Assembly: GCF_000746205.1 (NCBI RefSeq)
Contig: NZ_JQKV01000001.1
Coordinates: 484,814 to 548,813 of the forward strand
DNA: 64,000 nt
Direction of reading: 5' to 3'
Source: Halorubrum sp. BV1
Lineage (GTDB): Archaea > Halobacteriota > Halobacteria > Halobacteriales > Haloferacaceae
Program-made: the position numbers and the translations under genes
The notes under the pieces: generated by a model
What the model was told of the DNA's origin: nothing
Databases searched by the model: none
What the model saw: only the letters and a program-made list of their open reading frames with translations
Part shown: positions 32,153 to 41,907 of the stretch, one piece after another
Position numbering within the stretch: position 1 is the stretch's first letter
How the letters are laid out: every line of letters starts with the position of its first letter

Positions 32153-34831
32153 TTAGTAGCTCGTGATGTCGCGGTCCCCGAGCACCCGCGTGTACGTGTC
32201 ATCACCGGTCACATCGGCGAGGCGACCGGCGAGCTCACGCAGATCGTCGTCGACGCCCCACTTGTCGACGTAGTTCTGGACCGACTGGCCCTTCTCGTAT
32301 CGGTAGCGGAGGAACTGGAGCTTGTCGAGGTTCGAGAGGTGTTCGCCGCCGTCACCGTTGACGCGCTCCTGGATGTACGCCTGGCGCTTCTCGTTGTCCC
32401 AGGTTCCGAGTTCGAAGCCGTCGTCCTGGTTGTAGAGGCACATCTCCTTGAGGTCCTCCGGGGCAGCGTTGGTCCCGCGACAGAGCTTGTTCACGTCATC
32501 GAAGGACGGGTTCGACGTGTCTAGAAGATCGATGAAGACGTCCTCGACCCCGATGTCGCTGGCCTCCTGGATGATGCCGTAAATCTCCTGGACGACCTCC
32601 TTCGCGGACATGATCTCGCCGTCGCGCTGGACCTTCCCGTGGTGCTTCGAGTATTCGCGGAAACAATCCCCCATCTCCATGACACCAATGTCTCCTCGAG
32701 ATAGTTCCCGATCACTTACTTCCAGCCGTCGTCGTGTTTGTTTCGCCGTGCGGTAGATACGTCGACGTAGCGCGTTCCAGCTAACTGGCTCTGTCTCACC
32801 AGATGGCCGTGCCACAATTATAATATCGAAAGAAACTGATTCACCCTCAGTAAGCTTGTATGAAGCACGATTAGTATCGGCCGTTACGGGATAGGTCGCA
32901 GTGACCTCGAAGTTGACATCACATATCGCCTCCAGTAATTCGCCCCAAGACTCTGAACCGCTGTGATGGTACGTGAAGACTAATGCACCATCAGGCTTGA
33001 GAGCAGTATTGATCGTCGCAAAAGCCTCCTTAAGCTCTTTCTCAAAGTCTTCTTCTGTCTTCCCTTCTGCTGGGTTCGCTACGATACTTTCCGCTCGTGG
33101 TGTTGTATCTGGCTCAAATGCGGAATAATCATCTGCCAGAAGTTGCCGAAGCCAAACATAAAAGTAATTCGAGGTCTCTGAGTATATCAAGTTATTGTAA
33201 TAAGGTGGGTCGGTAAGGACAGCATCAAATTCGTCCTCATACTCCAGATCCCTTACATCACCACATGATAGTTCAAAGTCAGGGTCTATGCCTTCTCCAA
33301 ATGGAGCGGTTTTCTTTGTTTCCCCATCTTCAACGTATCGCTCTACAGGATTATTAGACCATTCAACTGCCTTTGTTACCATATCCCATGACTTTTGGAA
33401 AGTACCGCGGCCATATTTTGTACCCCATACGTTGTTTTCAACAAATTCTTTCTGAGGCTTGTACGAGTTTTGTTTAAATATCCCCTCCACCTTATGACCC
33501 TGGAAATTATAGATAGTAAACATATTGTTGAACATTAGAGAGTCGGAAAATGCCAACAGGAGATATTCGCGAGCATTCTCATCCTCGATATTATCAATAG
33601 CTCGCAGAAGCTCTGAGAGACAAAGTAATTGACGCTGATTGAATAAATCTGTCCAGTTCTCATATCCATGGCGCAGAACGACATGTCCACCACCAATACT
33701 ACCTTCAAAAGCGGTACTGTTGGTGAGTATTCCTAATGGTATCTCCTGCTGTGGAACGTATTCACTAAGCTCCGGCCGTGTTTCCCACTCTTCTACAGCC
33801 TGTTCATATCGATCTAGATCGCTTTCGTCAGCTGATTTATAACCCTTTACTTCACTCCGACTTAGGCCATTGTCATCACAATGTTGGCAGTAATACTCTA
33901 TTGCATATAACCGAGGCTGATACCCTCCCTGCTCACGAACTGCATCAATTACACTATATTGCTGTCCGCAATCTGCACACGAATAATTTGTCCCATCTGA
34001 ATTACCGTCTTTAGGAACGAACGTCTCGCCGCATTCTTGGCAAGAACACTCACTACGCCAGTCATCGATCTTGATTATCGACTCGCAGCCGGGACAGAGG
34101 ACGTTATAAAGGTCGCTATCATCGTATCGTCCCTTTGCAACCCTATAATCCTTGAATAAGGATACTGTATTCCCACAGGAGACACAATCAAGTTCATTCA
34201 CCCATAAATAATACATTACATCAGCCATCTCGTCACAGTTCGGACATTCTGTTTCATAATAACTAGATAGCTTCTCCTTGACTTCCGCCTTGACCTTGTT
34301 GAAAGCACTCTCAAGCTCGTCAACACTAGAGCTACCGGCTTCAAGCTCTTTCTTTGTTACAAACCAGGCAACTGGATTCAAATCATTCCCAACCACATCC
34401 GCCCCGAACCTAGCCGATTCAAGTAAGGAAGTTCCCCCACCCATGAAGGGATCTAGAACCTTCTTATCCTCAACCTGCACGTCCTTTTTGTAAAGATCCC
34501 AAAGTGAGGATGGGTCTTGTAAGTTCACCTGCTGAATTCTTTGCTCAACCGACCCATCACTCGTGTAACTACCTAGTTGTTGATTTCCGCCAGGCTCACG
34601 AATGGAAATCTTCTCGGGGTTATCAAGGAGAGTGTAGAGACATATCGTTCGGAAAACCGCACCAAGTCGACGGGCCCACCATTTATGCATCGTGTAAGGC
34701 GGACGATAGTGTCGCTTAGCTCGGTTTTCTCTATCCACGATTTCATTAACCCGCTCAATCGGATAGCCCCGCTCAATGGGTAGTTCTTGTCGACCGCTAC
34801 GATCTGTAGACTCCGATGACTCCTTAGACAT
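32153..34831 (-). CDS. DUF1156 DNA methyltransferase
   Basis: An 892-aa amino-methyltransferase of the 'anti-phage-associated DUF1156' type. The N-terminal DUF1156 region is YPIERVNEIVDRENRAKRHY then PYTMHKWWARR. Motif I is VLDPFMGGGTSLLES (about residue 125), motif IV LTDPPYYNNLIYSE (about 540). Between them are several C-x2-C knuckles (about residues 196-320: CPNCDE, CVSCG, CPGCE, CQECG, CADCG, CQHCD), probably two or three zinc ribbons acting in target recognition. It overlaps the DUF499 ATPase gene by 1 bp. Base composition changes sharply inside the gene: GC-rich for the last ~180 codons, AT-rich before. Confidence 0.87.
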   Translation of the reverse strand: MSKESSESTDRSGRQELPIERGYPIERVNEIVDRENRAKRHYRPPYTMHKWWARRLGAVFRTICLYTLLDNPEKISIREPGGNQQLGSYTSDGSVEQRIQQVNLQDPSSLWDLYKKDVQVEDKKVLDPFMGGGTSLLESARFGADVVGNDLNPVAWFVTKKELEAGSSSVDELESAFNKVKAEVKEKLSSYYETECPNCDEMADVMYYLWVNELDCVSCGNTVSLFKDYRVAKGRYDDSDLYNVLCPGCESIIKIDDWRSECSCQECGETFVPKDGNSDGTNYSCADCGQQYSVIDAVREQGGYQPRLYAIEYYCQHCDDNGLSRSEVKGYKSADESDLDRYEQAVEEWETRPELSEYVPQQEIPLGILTNSTAFEGSIGGGHVVLRHGYENWTDLFNQRQLLCLSELLRAIDNIEDENAREYLLLAFSDSLMFNNMFTIYNFQGHKVEGIFKQNSYKPQKEFVENNVWGTKYGRGTFQKSWDMVTKAVEWSNNPVERYVEDGETKKTAPFGEGIDPDFELSCGDVRDLEYEDEFDAVLTDPPYYNNLIYSETSNYFYVWLRQLLADDYSAFEPDTTPRAESIVANPAEGKTEEDFEKELKEAFATINTALKPDGALVFTYHHSGSESWGELLEAICDVNFEVTATYPVTADTNRASYKLTEGESVSFDIIIVARPSGETEPVSWNALRRRIYRTAKQTRRRLEVSDRELSRGDIGVMEMGDCFREYSKHHGKVQRDGEIMSAKEVVQEIYGIIQEASDIGVEDVFIDLLDTSNPSFDDVNKLCRGTNAAPEDLKEMCLYNQDDGFELGTWDNEKRQAYIQERVNGDGGEHLSNLDKLQFLRYRYEKGQSVQNYVDKWGVDDDLRELAGRLADVTGDDTYTRVLGDRDITSY

Positions 34832-37800
34832 TAGTTCTGGAAGCTAATTTCGATTTTCAGGCTCGACGCCTCATCTGGCATGTGTTCGAACAGGTCCTGG
34901 ACCTTGGTGTAGTCCTGACCGGAACGCAATGTCAGACTCACCTGTGACCGCTCGACGTCAGCGGTCCCCTGCAAGGCACTGGGTATGCCCTCTCTGTCGG
35001 GCAACATGAATGTGACGTCACCGTACTCGACTTCGCCCTCTTTGTGTTTCTTTCGCCACTCGCTGCGCATCGCTGAGACATCGTCGCCGTTGAACTCGAA
35101 CCGCCAGCCACCGGGGCCAGTATCGGGCTTGCGGAACGGGTAGCCAGGCACCCAGTCGGACGCGTCGTCGGAACCGGTCGGGCCGACGACGTACGCTGGG
35201 TCCTCTTCGCGACCGAGGTTCTGCAACAGATACGTCTTCACCATGTCCTCGGTGACACTGCTGTCGAACCGATCTGCGATCTTGCTCACCGTGAACTGAT
35301 CGCCCTCGTCGAGATCGTCGATGTAGTCGAGGATCTGGTCGCCGATGCGGTCGGAGACCGTCGGCACCAGCTTGACGGCCGTCGGATCGCGGTCACCGAG
35401 CGAGCCGAGATACCGTCCGCCTGCCTCAAGCACGTAGTCGTCGACGAGGTAGTCGTTCACTGCCTCGCGGGCGGCTGTCTCCGTCTCGTCCGGCGGGAGT
35501 AACACCGTTTCGTCGGCGCGAATCTCGCCGATAATCGTGTCGAGGTTCGCGTACCCCTCCTGGTCGATCGCCTCTTCGATTCTGTCGGCGATGTACGACG
35601 CACCGACGGTAGTCGCACCACCAACGTCGCGAAGCGTCGCATCTGACTGCGGCTTGTCGAGGATTTCGTTGCCGCGCACCACTATGTACTGGTCTTCCTT
35701 ATTGCTCAGCCGACCGATGGCGCGCATCACGACGTCGTGGCTGTCGCCGTCGATCCAGACGTTGCCGTCTTCCAGCAAGTCGAGCTCGAAGTCACCGATG
35801 TCGATGGCGGTTGTCCCGCTCCCGAAACGCTGGCGAAGTTCCTGCTCGACGTCGTCGACGCCCCAGAGGTCTACTTTGTCTTGATGGACGAGTACCGTGT
35901 CCAGGGAACTTCCGGAAAGGTCGTCACGGAAGCCACTGGAGTCTCGGGCGAGGACAGGCTTGTCACTCAGCGCTTCGACAGTGGCGTTCAGAACGTCGTT
36001 TGCACTTCCCGGGATCGGAAGTTCGGGATCGCGAAGGAACTGCTCATAGACGTCCTCGATAGCTATCTCTCCTTTTCGGTCGAGCAGGTCCTCGACGATC
36101 GGCCAGACGTGTGACTGGAGGTCGAATGGATCGGCAGCCGCCGAGTCGGTGATGTTCGACGCGTCGAGTTCTGCGCCGTCGAGGACGAAGACGTCCAAGT
36201 CCATCGGAGCGGCAAGGTCGAACTCGTTGAGCAGATCGTCGCCGTCCAGGACTTCCCCGTAGAGCAGCTGGAGTTCCTCACGAAGCTCGTTTTCCTCCTG
36301 CTCTTTCATACCCTGGATAGAGTCGCGAATCTCCTCATCGAGCGACTCGTCGGCGAGCACCTGCCGTGCACCCTCGATGTATCTCGCCTTGTCGATGTAA
36401 CGGGTGCCCGACTCGATGGCCTTGTCACCGGACGGCTGGACGAACACGAGCGTATTGCGCCACTCGCGTCCGCGGCTGTCGTTCGTGATGACCTTCTTCA
36501 CTTCCTCCTGCGTCCACTGGTCGTCCTTCACCACCACCTTGACCTCGCGGTCGTCCGGGATGTTCTGAATGTCGTCGGTTCGGAAGCCAACTGGGAATGC
36601 GTTCGAACCGAAGATGTCGGTGATGTAGTCTGCGACTTCGGCCTTGGCCGACGTCTCAGAAACGTCCGTCGCGGCGTTCCGGATGAGTGCGTTGGGGTTC
36701 TGTCGGTCGCGAATCGCGTACTTGCCGTTGAGCTTGTGCAGATGCCAGGCGACGCCGTGCAAGCGCTCGAGGTTGAGGACTACGTCGGAAACGAGGTCAC
36801 CCGTCTGGTAGGCTCCCATGACGATTTCCGAGGGGTTCGCTCCCTCGCCCTCGCTAGGCTTCAGGGAGTAGAGGAGAATCGTGTTCAGGATACGCCGACC
36901 GTGGGGAACCTCATCTTGGTCGATGCGGCTCTTGATGTCACCCGTCGCCGCGTTGAGGCGCTCGTAGTTGAGTTTCGCCAATTCGTCCTCGAACTCGATG
37001 GCGTCGATGTCACCGTGCGTGATGAGATCGGTCTTGTCCCGCATCTCGAGCAAGACCTTCGAGAAGAGGTAGATCATCCCGCGCGTGTTCTGGTTCCCCT
37101 CGTCGGCGTAGTACCGCGTTTCGAGGGCGTCGAGGAGTACGGGATGGAACGGGTAGAGGTCGTGCATCTCCGACAGTAAGTCGTCGGGGAGGTCGACGTG
37201 GTCAGACTGGTCGTAAGCGTCGAAGTACCCATTGACAATCTCCCGGGCAGCGCTCTCGTTGATAGAGTCGATCAGGCGGTGGCGCAACACTTCGCGCTTG
37301 TCCACCTGATTGTTCATGTTAACCTCGACCGCCTGTTCCCGATTCAGGATGTCGTGGACCTCAGATCCCTCGCGCAGAACCGAGACGATAGTGTAGAGCT
37401 CGAGGTCAGAGAGCGCCGTCGACTCGAGGAGCGATTGGAGGAACGCCTTGTTCGCACTCTTGCGGTCACCCTGGAGCGTATCGAACCAGTCTTCCAGTTC
37501 GTCGACGAAGAACGCGACTGTCTCATCGCCGACCGCGTCTTGGATCGTCTGCATGTCGGGGTAGCCACCCGACTCGTAAGTACCCGGGTCGTATTCGAGG
37601 GCCTCGAAGAACGGTTCCCAGAGATACTCGTACTGCTCGTTCTGCATCGCGACCGTGATTGGGGTCGCGGACTCAGGCAACGCATCTTCGAAGCCTTCGA
37701 TGGAGTCACCAGCCCAAGTGCCGGCTGCGGTGGAGTCGTCGAAGCAGTGGTACAGCGCCACCATCTGGTGGGACTTACCACTGCCGTACGGTCCGTAGAG

Positions 37801-38040
37801 GATGTGCGTGCCTCGGGGGTCTTCCCCAGTCAGCGAGTCACGCAGAATCGACAGGGCTTCCCTAAGCCCCTGTGTCATCAGCGTGCGGTCGAAGAAGAGT
37901 CCGGCGTCCGACTCGAACTCGTTCTCGTCGTCCACGTTGTAGAGTTTTACTTGTCCGTCGATCTGTCCCTCCTCTCGAAGTTCACGGCTCAGGGTGACCG
38001 TGTCTGCGAGAGTCCGGGACAGGGCTTCTGATTCAGCCAT
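34831..38040 (-). CDS. DUF499 ATPase (BrxC/PglY-like)
   Basis: A 1,069-aa ATPase. Walker A is YGPYGSGKSHQMVALYH (about residue 83) and Walker B VAFFVDELEDWFD (about 172). The long C-terminal region is helical with several small beta domains. DUF499 proteins pair with DUF1156 methyltransferases in phage-defence loci and resemble BrxC/PglY of BREX. The start ATG 38040 (MAESEALSRTLADTV) is preferred over the 12-codon longer frame. A GTTTATG element (minus strand, 38074-38080) may be its TATA box. It is divergent from the SNF2 gene. Confidence 0.85.
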   Translation of the reverse strand: MAESEALSRTLADTVTLSRELREEGQIDGQVKLYNVDDENEFESDAGLFFDRTLMTQGLREALSILRDSLTGEDPRGTHILYGPYGSGKSHQMVALYHCFDDSTAAGTWAGDSIEGFEDALPESATPITVAMQNEQYEYLWEPFFEALEYDPGTYESGGYPDMQTIQDAVGDETVAFFVDELEDWFDTLQGDRKSANKAFLQSLLESTALSDLELYTIVSVLREGSEVHDILNREQAVEVNMNNQVDKREVLRHRLIDSINESAAREIVNGYFDAYDQSDHVDLPDDLLSEMHDLYPFHPVLLDALETRYYADEGNQNTRGMIYLFSKVLLEMRDKTDLITHGDIDAIEFEDELAKLNYERLNAATGDIKSRIDQDEVPHGRRILNTILLYSLKPSEGEGANPSEIVMGAYQTGDLVSDVVLNLERLHGVAWHLHKLNGKYAIRDRQNPNALIRNAATDVSETSAKAEVADYITDIFGSNAFPVGFRTDDIQNIPDDREVKVVVKDDQWTQEEVKKVITNDSRGREWRNTLVFVQPSGDKAIESGTRYIDKARYIEGARQVLADESLDEEIRDSIQGMKEQEENELREELQLLYGEVLDGDDLLNEFDLAAPMDLDVFVLDGAELDASNITDSAAADPFDLQSHVWPIVEDLLDRKGEIAIEDVYEQFLRDPELPIPGSANDVLNATVEALSDKPVLARDSSGFRDDLSGSSLDTVLVHQDKVDLWGVDDVEQELRQRFGSGTTAIDIGDFELDLLEDGNVWIDGDSHDVVMRAIGRLSNKEDQYIVVRGNEILDKPQSDATLRDVGGATTVGASYIADRIEEAIDQEGYANLDTIIGEIRADETVLLPPDETETAAREAVNDYLVDDYVLEAGGRYLGSLGDRDPTAVKLVPTVSDRIGDQILDYIDDLDEGDQFTVSKIADRFDSSVTEDMVKTYLLQNLGREEDPAYVVGPTGSDDASDWVPGYPFRKPDTGPGGWRFEFNGDDVSAMRSEWRKKHKEGEVEYGDVTFMLPDREGIPSALQGTADVERSQVSLTLRSGQDYTKVQDLFEHMPDEASSLKIEISFQN

Positions 38041-38217
38041 AATCTGATACTTAAACTGAGCGGCACAAGCCGGCATAAACGCTGTGGTGAGTCCCCAACT
38101 ACCCGACGGCGGTCAGTCTATTAGCTGGGTGTCGGCGTCCTCTAGCCATCAGACAAAATCCCCCGCTTGCTGGAGAGTCACACAACGTATATGACCGACG
38201 GTTGACTTTGCCGGCAC

Positions 38218-39972
38218 ATGGACGGCTACGACCTCGTAGACGTCGAGGTCACTCACGAGGATAATGACGATCTCTTTGACGCACTAGAAGACTCCAGTGG
38301 TGGTGACGAGCATCTCCAGACGCTTCAGGCGGTTCGTCTCCAAGCCGGCCAGCCGGATTCAGAACTGCGGTCGCTGAAGCAGCTCGACGAGGACTCGGTT
38401 AAGCTCCTCGAACACCAAGTCGACGCCGCGTATCGTGCCCTCTTCGAGATGGATGGGAAGGCGCTCCTTGCCGATGAAGTCGGCTTGGGGAAGACGATCG
38501 AGGTCGGGATGATACTGAAGGAGATGCACTTCAGGGACACCGATGACTCGGTGCTGATTCTCACGCCCGCGCAACTGGCCAAGCAGTGGCAGGGCGAGAT
38601 GCTGGAGAAATTTGGTCTCGAGTTCGTGTGCAACTACGATGACGAGTTCGAGGGATTCGATGCCCATAAGCACATCATCGCGAGTATTGACACGGCAAAG
38701 AGCGAGCGTCATCGTGCGACAGTGCTCAGCCGTAACTGGGACGTGCTCGTCCTCGATGAAGCCCACTACGTCAAGAATGAGGAAACGGACCGATACGATC
38801 TCATCGACCAGATTTCCTACGACTACGCGTTCTTCCTCACCGCGACGCCGATTCAGAACGAACTTACCGACCTCTACAACATCGTCTCACTACTCCGGCC
38901 CGGACTGTTCGGGACACGCGACGTCTTCCACCACTACTTCGTCAACAGCAGTCAGGAAACCTTGGTCAATCGCGAGGAATTGCAGGATCGACTGAACAAG
39001 GTGATGATCCGCAACCGGCGGGCTGACACAGACATCGACTTCACGGATCGAACCATCGACACTCGAACCTTCGAACCGACCCGCAAAGAGCGAGAACTCT
39101 ACCAGGCAGTCTCTGACTACGTGCAGGGCGCATATAGCGAAGATCAGGGCCAAAAGCTGGTGTTGATGCTCCTTCAGAAGGAAGTCGTCAGCAGTCCCGC
39201 GGCGCTGAAACACACAATCGAGAAGCGCCTACACGACCAGTCAGAACTCACGCACGCCGACGAACTGGAGTCGATACTTGACCTAATCGACGACATCGAC
39301 ACGGTGACGAAACAAGAGCGGCTGCTGGACATCGTTGAGGAGGCGCGGGACCACGTTGAGATGGGGCGCGTAATCGTGTTTACCCAGTTCCGTGCAACTC
39401 AGCGACAGCTGCTGGACCGACTGGCGAATGAGGGTTACACGGTTCACGCCTTCCACGGTGGCCACTCCAGCGAAGAGAAAGAGCAGATCGTCTCGAACTT
39501 CGAGGAAGAGGGCGGCGTACTCGTCTCGACAGACGCGATGAACGAGGGACGGAACCTCCAGTTCTGCAACATCATGGTGAATTACGACCTGCCATGGAAC
39601 CCGATGAATGTCGAACAACGTATCGGCCGAATCCACCGCATCGGCCAGAAGCGCGAGGTCTACATCTTCAACATGGCGCTGGAAGACACCATCGAAGAGT
39701 ACGTCCTCGAACGACTGTACCACAAGATCGACCTCTTCCAGCAAACCGTCGGCGAGCTCAGTTCAATCCTGACCCGACTGGAAGACACGGGAACAAGCTT
39801 CGAGGACGAAATCTTCGAGCGCCTGGTCAACGCGGATTCCGAAGTTGACCTTGAGAACGACTTCGACGCGATGGCAGTCGACCTTGAGGAACAGCGAGAA
39901 CTAGCCGAGAAAGTAGAGGAGTTCAACAGCGGCGTATTCCAGGGGTTCGACTTGGGGACTAGCGATGACTGA
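38218..39972 (+). CDS. SNF2/RapA-like helicase
   Basis: A 584-aa superfamily 2 DNA translocase. Motifs: LADEVGLGKTIEVGMIL (about residue 83), ILTPAQLAKQW, LVLDEAHYVKN (DEAH, about 180), LTATPIQNELTDLY, IVFTQFRATQRQLLDRL, VLVSTDAMNEGRNLQ and RIGRIHRIGQKREVYIFN (about 467). It lacks other fused domains apart from an acidic C-terminal helix. A CGTATATGA TATA box at 38186-38194 fits a leaderless start. It overlaps the coiled-coil zinc-ribbon gene by 8 bp. SNF2 translocases partner with methyltransferases in several defence systems. Confidence 0.88.
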   Translation: MDGYDLVDVEVTHEDNDDLFDALEDSSGGDEHLQTLQAVRLQAGQPDSELRSLKQLDEDSVKLLEHQVDAAYRALFEMDGKALLADEVGLGKTIEVGMILKEMHFRDTDDSVLILTPAQLAKQWQGEMLEKFGLEFVCNYDDEFEGFDAHKHIIASIDTAKSERHRATVLSRNWDVLVLDEAHYVKNEETDRYDLIDQISYDYAFFLTATPIQNELTDLYNIVSLLRPGLFGTRDVFHHYFVNSSQETLVNREELQDRLNKVMIRNRRADTDIDFTDRTIDTRTFEPTRKERELYQAVSDYVQGAYSEDQGQKLVLMLLQKEVVSSPAALKHTIEKRLHDQSELTHADELESILDLIDDIDTVTKQERLLDIVEEARDHVEMGRVIVFTQFRATQRQLLDRLANEGYTVHAFHGGHSSEEKEQIVSNFEEEGGVLVSTDAMNEGRNLQFCNIMVNYDLPWNPMNVEQRIGRIHRIGQKREVYIFNMALEDTIEEYVLERLYHKIDLFQQTVGELSSILTRLEDTGTSFEDEIFERLVNADSEVDLENDFDAMAVDLEEQRELAEKVEEFNSGVFQGFDLGTSDD

Positions 39973-41134
39973 CGCAGCACTGTCAGTGACTCAACGTGCG
40001 GCCGAACAGTTTAGCGAGCGATACCTGAAGACAGTCGGGTGCGAAGTCGACAAAGACGGAAGTCAATGGAACGTGACCGTCCCAGAAGACGCAGAAACTG
40101 GCGTTGCGACTGGTGATCTCACACTGGTGTGCTCAACTGATCCTGACGAAGTAGGTGATGATGAGGCGCTCAACCCCGAGAGTTCGTTTTTTCATTCTCT
40201 GCTTGATGAAGCCGCCGAGAGGTGGCCTACCGGGAAGATCGCCATCACAGCGGCGGACACCGAGATCACACTGCCGCCCTGGATCGTCAATAGCGAGGCT
40301 TCTGTCGAGAGTGCGAATTTTACGCCCTACTACAATCGCACGGCGCTGGTGGTGCTTTTCAGAGTGAATATCGAAACGGTAAGCGACTATCAGACTGAAC
40401 TGCTTCGTGCCAGTGCGGTTGACACTCATTCCGAGGAGATCCTCCCGGAACTTGCGGAGACTGTTCTCGAGCATATTGACCCAGAGACGACCATAGATCG
40501 CACACCTGCTCGGGTATCCTCTGAAGATGTGAGACAACTCGTGGGAAGTGTCCGTACTGATGTCGTGTCCGATGTCGAGCCCAAGATCGATGAGATCCAT
40601 GAGGCTGCATCTCGATCTGCCGATGCTGAGATCGAGGAGTATCGGCAACTCCAGCAGCAGCGTATCGAAGAGTTGGAAGAGGAGAAACAAAACTTGGAGC
40701 GCCGTATCGACGATCTCAGCGATGCGATTGAAGCGAACAAGGGCCAAGTAGATCGGACCGAGGCTCTCAAAAAACGGCGAGACCTCCGGTCGGAACTCGA
40801 GGAAATTGAGACAGCACTAGACGACCTCCAACAACGCCGTGAGAGGGGGTTTCCGTCAAAACAGCATGAAATTCGGGACCGGCACGCTCTCGAAGTTGTG
40901 GTCGAACCCGTGACCCTGACCGAGGTCGCGTATGAACGGGGAGAAATTGAGCTCAAACTTACTAATCAAAGGCACACAAAAACGCTGACCCTGGGATACG
41001 GCAGCGGGGCCGGAGTTACTGAGGAGCTAGACTGCGATCGATGTGGAACACATCTCTCCGAAGAGAATCCTCTCCAGATGAAAGATGGGAGAGTTTGGTG
41101 CTCGAAATGTGGTGGTTCAGGATCGTCGATATAA
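39965..41134 (+). CDS. Coiled-coil zinc-ribbon protein, SNF2 partner
   Basis: A 389-aa protein in three parts: an alpha/beta N-terminal domain (residues ~1-150), a long coiled coil (about 205-290: RQLQQQRIEELEEEKQNLER, then KKRRDLRSELEEIETALDDL), and a C-terminal beta domain ending in a zinc ribbon, CDRCGTHLSEENPLQ ... WCSKCGG. No catalytic motif is seen. The gene is translationally coupled to the SNF2 helicase and probably encodes an adaptor or DNA-binding subunit. Confidence 0.65.
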   Translation: MTDAALSVTQRAAEQFSERYLKTVGCEVDKDGSQWNVTVPEDAETGVATGDLTLVCSTDPDEVGDDEALNPESSFFHSLLDEAAERWPTGKIAITAADTEITLPPWIVNSEASVESANFTPYYNRTALVVLFRVNIETVSDYQTELLRASAVDTHSEEILPELAETVLEHIDPETTIDRTPARVSSEDVRQLVGSVRTDVVSDVEPKIDEIHEAASRSADAEIEEYRQLQQQRIEELEEEKQNLERRIDDLSDAIEANKGQVDRTEALKKRRDLRSELEEIETALDDLQQRRERGFPSKQHEIRDRHALEVVVEPVTLTEVAYERGEIELKLTNQRHTKTLTLGYGSGAGVTEELDCDRCGTHLSEENPLQMKDGRVWCSKCGGSGSSI

Positions 41135-41907
41135 TATACGAAAGTCAATATGTTATCCGGAGGGCGTGGGTTCTCGAGAGATATAACTGTTACAGCGATG
41201 TCCAAGTGACAACTAGAGCGATCCCACCGCCTGAATGGCGTGTACCCCCATGATCTTACGGACCGAGTTAGGCCCTGAACGGGTGTGGTATCTGTGGTAG
41301 ACAGTTTCTGAGCTATGGAAAGTGTGGTATCACAGTAGAGAAACCGTGAGAGTATTCAGTAGATCGCACCCGAGTCGGTCTCACGCTTTCTAATAGCACT
41401 TTAGATACCAAATACAGTTTTCTAGTCTTATTTCGATTATCTCACTCGGATACATATTTTCGAGAGTAAGAATACCCTCTCGGGATGATAATAATGTGGG
41501 CAAGCTGCACACACTATTCTAAAAATCAACAGGCAGCGCTGGACTACCAAAATCATATTAATGATATGTAGGTCATATCTTTACATATGATTTTAAATCC
41601 ACAATTATTCGCCATCTATGTGTCGGTCGTAGTATGATTATGTGTGCAACATGCCCACATCGAATTGAAAATCGAAGTACAGTAGCAGGAATCCCATATC
41701 ATATTTCCAGTATAGATTTATACGCCAGTATTAAAATTTTGAGTTTAATTTTGACCCGATCTGGCAATTGATCGGCTTCGAAGAAACATACACAATCTGC
41801 CATTTGTCAGTGGTCGGTTACGAGTTGATGGTGTGTGAGTCTCCAGACCATCGGAGATTACACTCCCCTATCGAAGAGGGGTGAGAGTGAGATACAGCTG
41901 CCCTTGG
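41135..41907. other. AT-rich gene-free stretch with 19-bp inverted repeats
   Basis: 773 bp without a credible gene, much richer in A and T than its surroundings. A 19-bp sequence (41494-41512, ATGTGGGCAAGCTGCACAC) is repeated inverted at 41642-41660 with two mismatches, bounding 167 bp of AT-rich DNA that contains further small palindromes (for example CATATTAATGATATG near 41565). No target-site duplication is apparent. It could be a miniature element, a decayed insertion or a cis-acting site. Confidence 0.55.

Noticed and set aside
32062..32205. Extension of the small membrane protein into the methyltransferase gene
   Set aside because: The added residues (Thr/Arg/Ser-rich) overlap the methyltransferase end and lack conservation cues; the internal ATG gives a clean two-helix protein.
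28578..41134. Canonical BREX or DISARM system
   Set aside because: No PglZ, BrxL or Lon-like gene for BREX, and no DrmB (DUF1998) or PLD protein for DISARM; only partial gene overlap with these systems.
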